15,615 bases of DNA, from positions 1 to 15,615 of the forward strand of contig JAADBR010000104.1 in the NCBI GenBank assembly GCA_009995705.1. Direction: 5' to 3'. Under the pieces are notes generated by a model, which saw nothing but the letters and a program-made list of their open reading frames with translations, did not search any database and was not told the DNA's origin. Shown one piece after another: positions 14,991 through 15,615 of the stretch. Within the stretch, counting starts at the first letter, position 1; each line of letters opens with the position of its first letter. A program made the translations under genes and the position numbers. Origin of the DNA: Microcystis aeruginosa W13-11 (lineage in GTDB: Bacteria; Cyanobacteriota; Cyanobacteriia; Cyanobacteriales; Microcystaceae).

Positions 14991-15615
14991 ATGATTAATC
15001 TGAATCCTGCTATCGAACAAAAAATTAATGAATTTATTCTGAAAGTTAAATTACCTCACCAAAAAGAAGCCACAGATATCATTCAAGAAACGAAGAATTT
15101 AAAAGATGAACTTATTCAAAAACTAGGTGGATTAACTTTTTCAGATTCTTTACCTAGCAGAGAAGAATTAGAAAAACAAATAATAGCTCATATAGATCAG
15201 CTTGTGGAGACAATCAACCTTTTATCTACTGGCAAAAGTTCAGAAACTCCTCTTGATACTTTCAGCCAAGAAACTGATAGTTTAGTTGCAACAATTACGG
15301 CTCTATTCGATGCTAATGCTAACGATGCAAACTTGCCAAAACTTAAGGAAAAGATAACTGCTTGGCAAACAAAAGTTAAAGATACTTTGGTTAAATTTTC
15401 CACCACTGTGAAATTACAAAAGAAAAATGAGTCTTTGATTGCTGAACTGAAGGATAACTTAGACAAATATAGTTCAATTCCTGAAGTAGATGAACCCTTT
15501 GAAAAGTGTAAATATTCAGGTCTAGGGGTTGACAAAGAGAGAAAAATCAGCAGTAGGGATAAGAGAGACAACCGTATTCAAGGGGTGATGGACACAGGCC
15601 AAAGCCTGGCGGAAG
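14991..15615 (+). CDS. Unrecognised helical protein, 3' end outside the window
   Basis: A frame of 208 codons stays open to the window end. The ATG at 14991 has a strong Shine-Dalgarno, AGGAG at 14977-14981. The protein is rich in Lys, Glu, Leu and Thr with heptad-like stretches (~27-50, ~60-85 and ~122-170), so it is predicted to be a helical bundle or coiled coil without signal peptide or catalytic motifs. I recognise no family. From ~residue 173 (CKYSGLGVDKERK...) the character changes to basic and Gly/Arg-rich, and the last visible residues MDTGQSLAE recall the start of IS4-type transposases. So an insertion may interrupt the gene near 15505-15590. It follows the OLD nuclease in the same direction and might be its partner. 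Confidence 0.6.
   Translation, partial: MINLNPAIEQKINEFILKVKLPHQKEATDIIQETKNLKDELIQKLGGLTFSDSLPSREELEKQIIAHIDQLVETINLLSTGKSSETPLDTFSQETDSLVATITALFDANANDANLPKLKEKITAWQTKVKDTLVKFSTTVKLQKKNESLIAELKDNLDKYSSIPEVDEPFEKCKYSGLGVDKERKISSRDKRDNRIQGVMDTGQSLAE

Noticed and set aside
15197..15571. 124-aa minus-strand frame
   Set aside because: It is antisense to the well-initiated plus-strand gene at 14991 and looks like a shadow of an AT-rich coding region.

Overview
The window reads as chromosomal DNA of a unicellular cyanobacterium, most likely Microcystis or a close relative. Oxygenic-phototroph genes show this: cytochrome b6f subunit PetP, chlorophyll synthase ChlG, a high-light-inducible protein of HliD type, and the aerobic Mg-protoporphyrin ester cyclase AcsF. 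Supporting signs are the cyanobacterial L32 protein, four copies of the HIP1 octamer GCGATCGC (1546, 2161, 6301, 12260), and a load of small non-coding inverted-repeat elements. The genus is an inference; there is no rRNA or other direct marker.

Layout. 1-1277: a 51-aa minus-strand ORF, a repeat-rich stretch, a small exported protein (508-840) and a ~200-bp MITE-like element. 1278-3564: a tight plus-strand unit petP-get3d-chlG (gaps 22 and 6 bp), ended by a C/G-rich hairpin. 3894-4881: a Bax-inhibitor-1 family membrane protein, then a 56-aa hliD. 4933-5648 (minus): a secreted zinc metallopeptidase gene broken by a ~93-bp element with a TA duplication; removing the element restores the frame exactly. 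6030-7459: acsF (minus) and rpmF (plus) diverge from a shared 188-bp region. 7548-8905: a sulfite-oxidase-like molybdoenzyme and an exported protein of unknown function, with a ~90-bp TA-flanked element between them. 8935-12687 (minus): ABC-F protein Uup and the chaperonin GroEL2, the latter with a perfect CIRCE operator and its own terminator. 12751-15615: an accessory block with an OLD-family nuclease, a second identical CIRCE, and an unrecognised helical protein that runs off the window.

How the genes fit together. ChlG, AcsF and HliD belong to chlorophyll synthesis and its delivery to photosystem proteins. ChlG and HliD are known physical partners in Synechocystis. Get3d, a membrane-protein-targeting-type ATPase with a C-terminal crystallin-like domain, is co-transcribed with chlG by spacing, which hints at a link between pigment synthesis and thylakoid protein handling.

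The most unusual structures are (i) a 58-bp segment holding the groEL2 CIRCE, repeated directly 2056 bp away on the far side of the OLD-nuclease gene, and (ii) the cleanly reconstructable MITE insertion in the metallopeptidase gene. The OLD nuclease and its helical neighbour are the best candidate here for an undescribed (defence-type) system, but the neighbour is incomplete and the pairing is only suggested by position.
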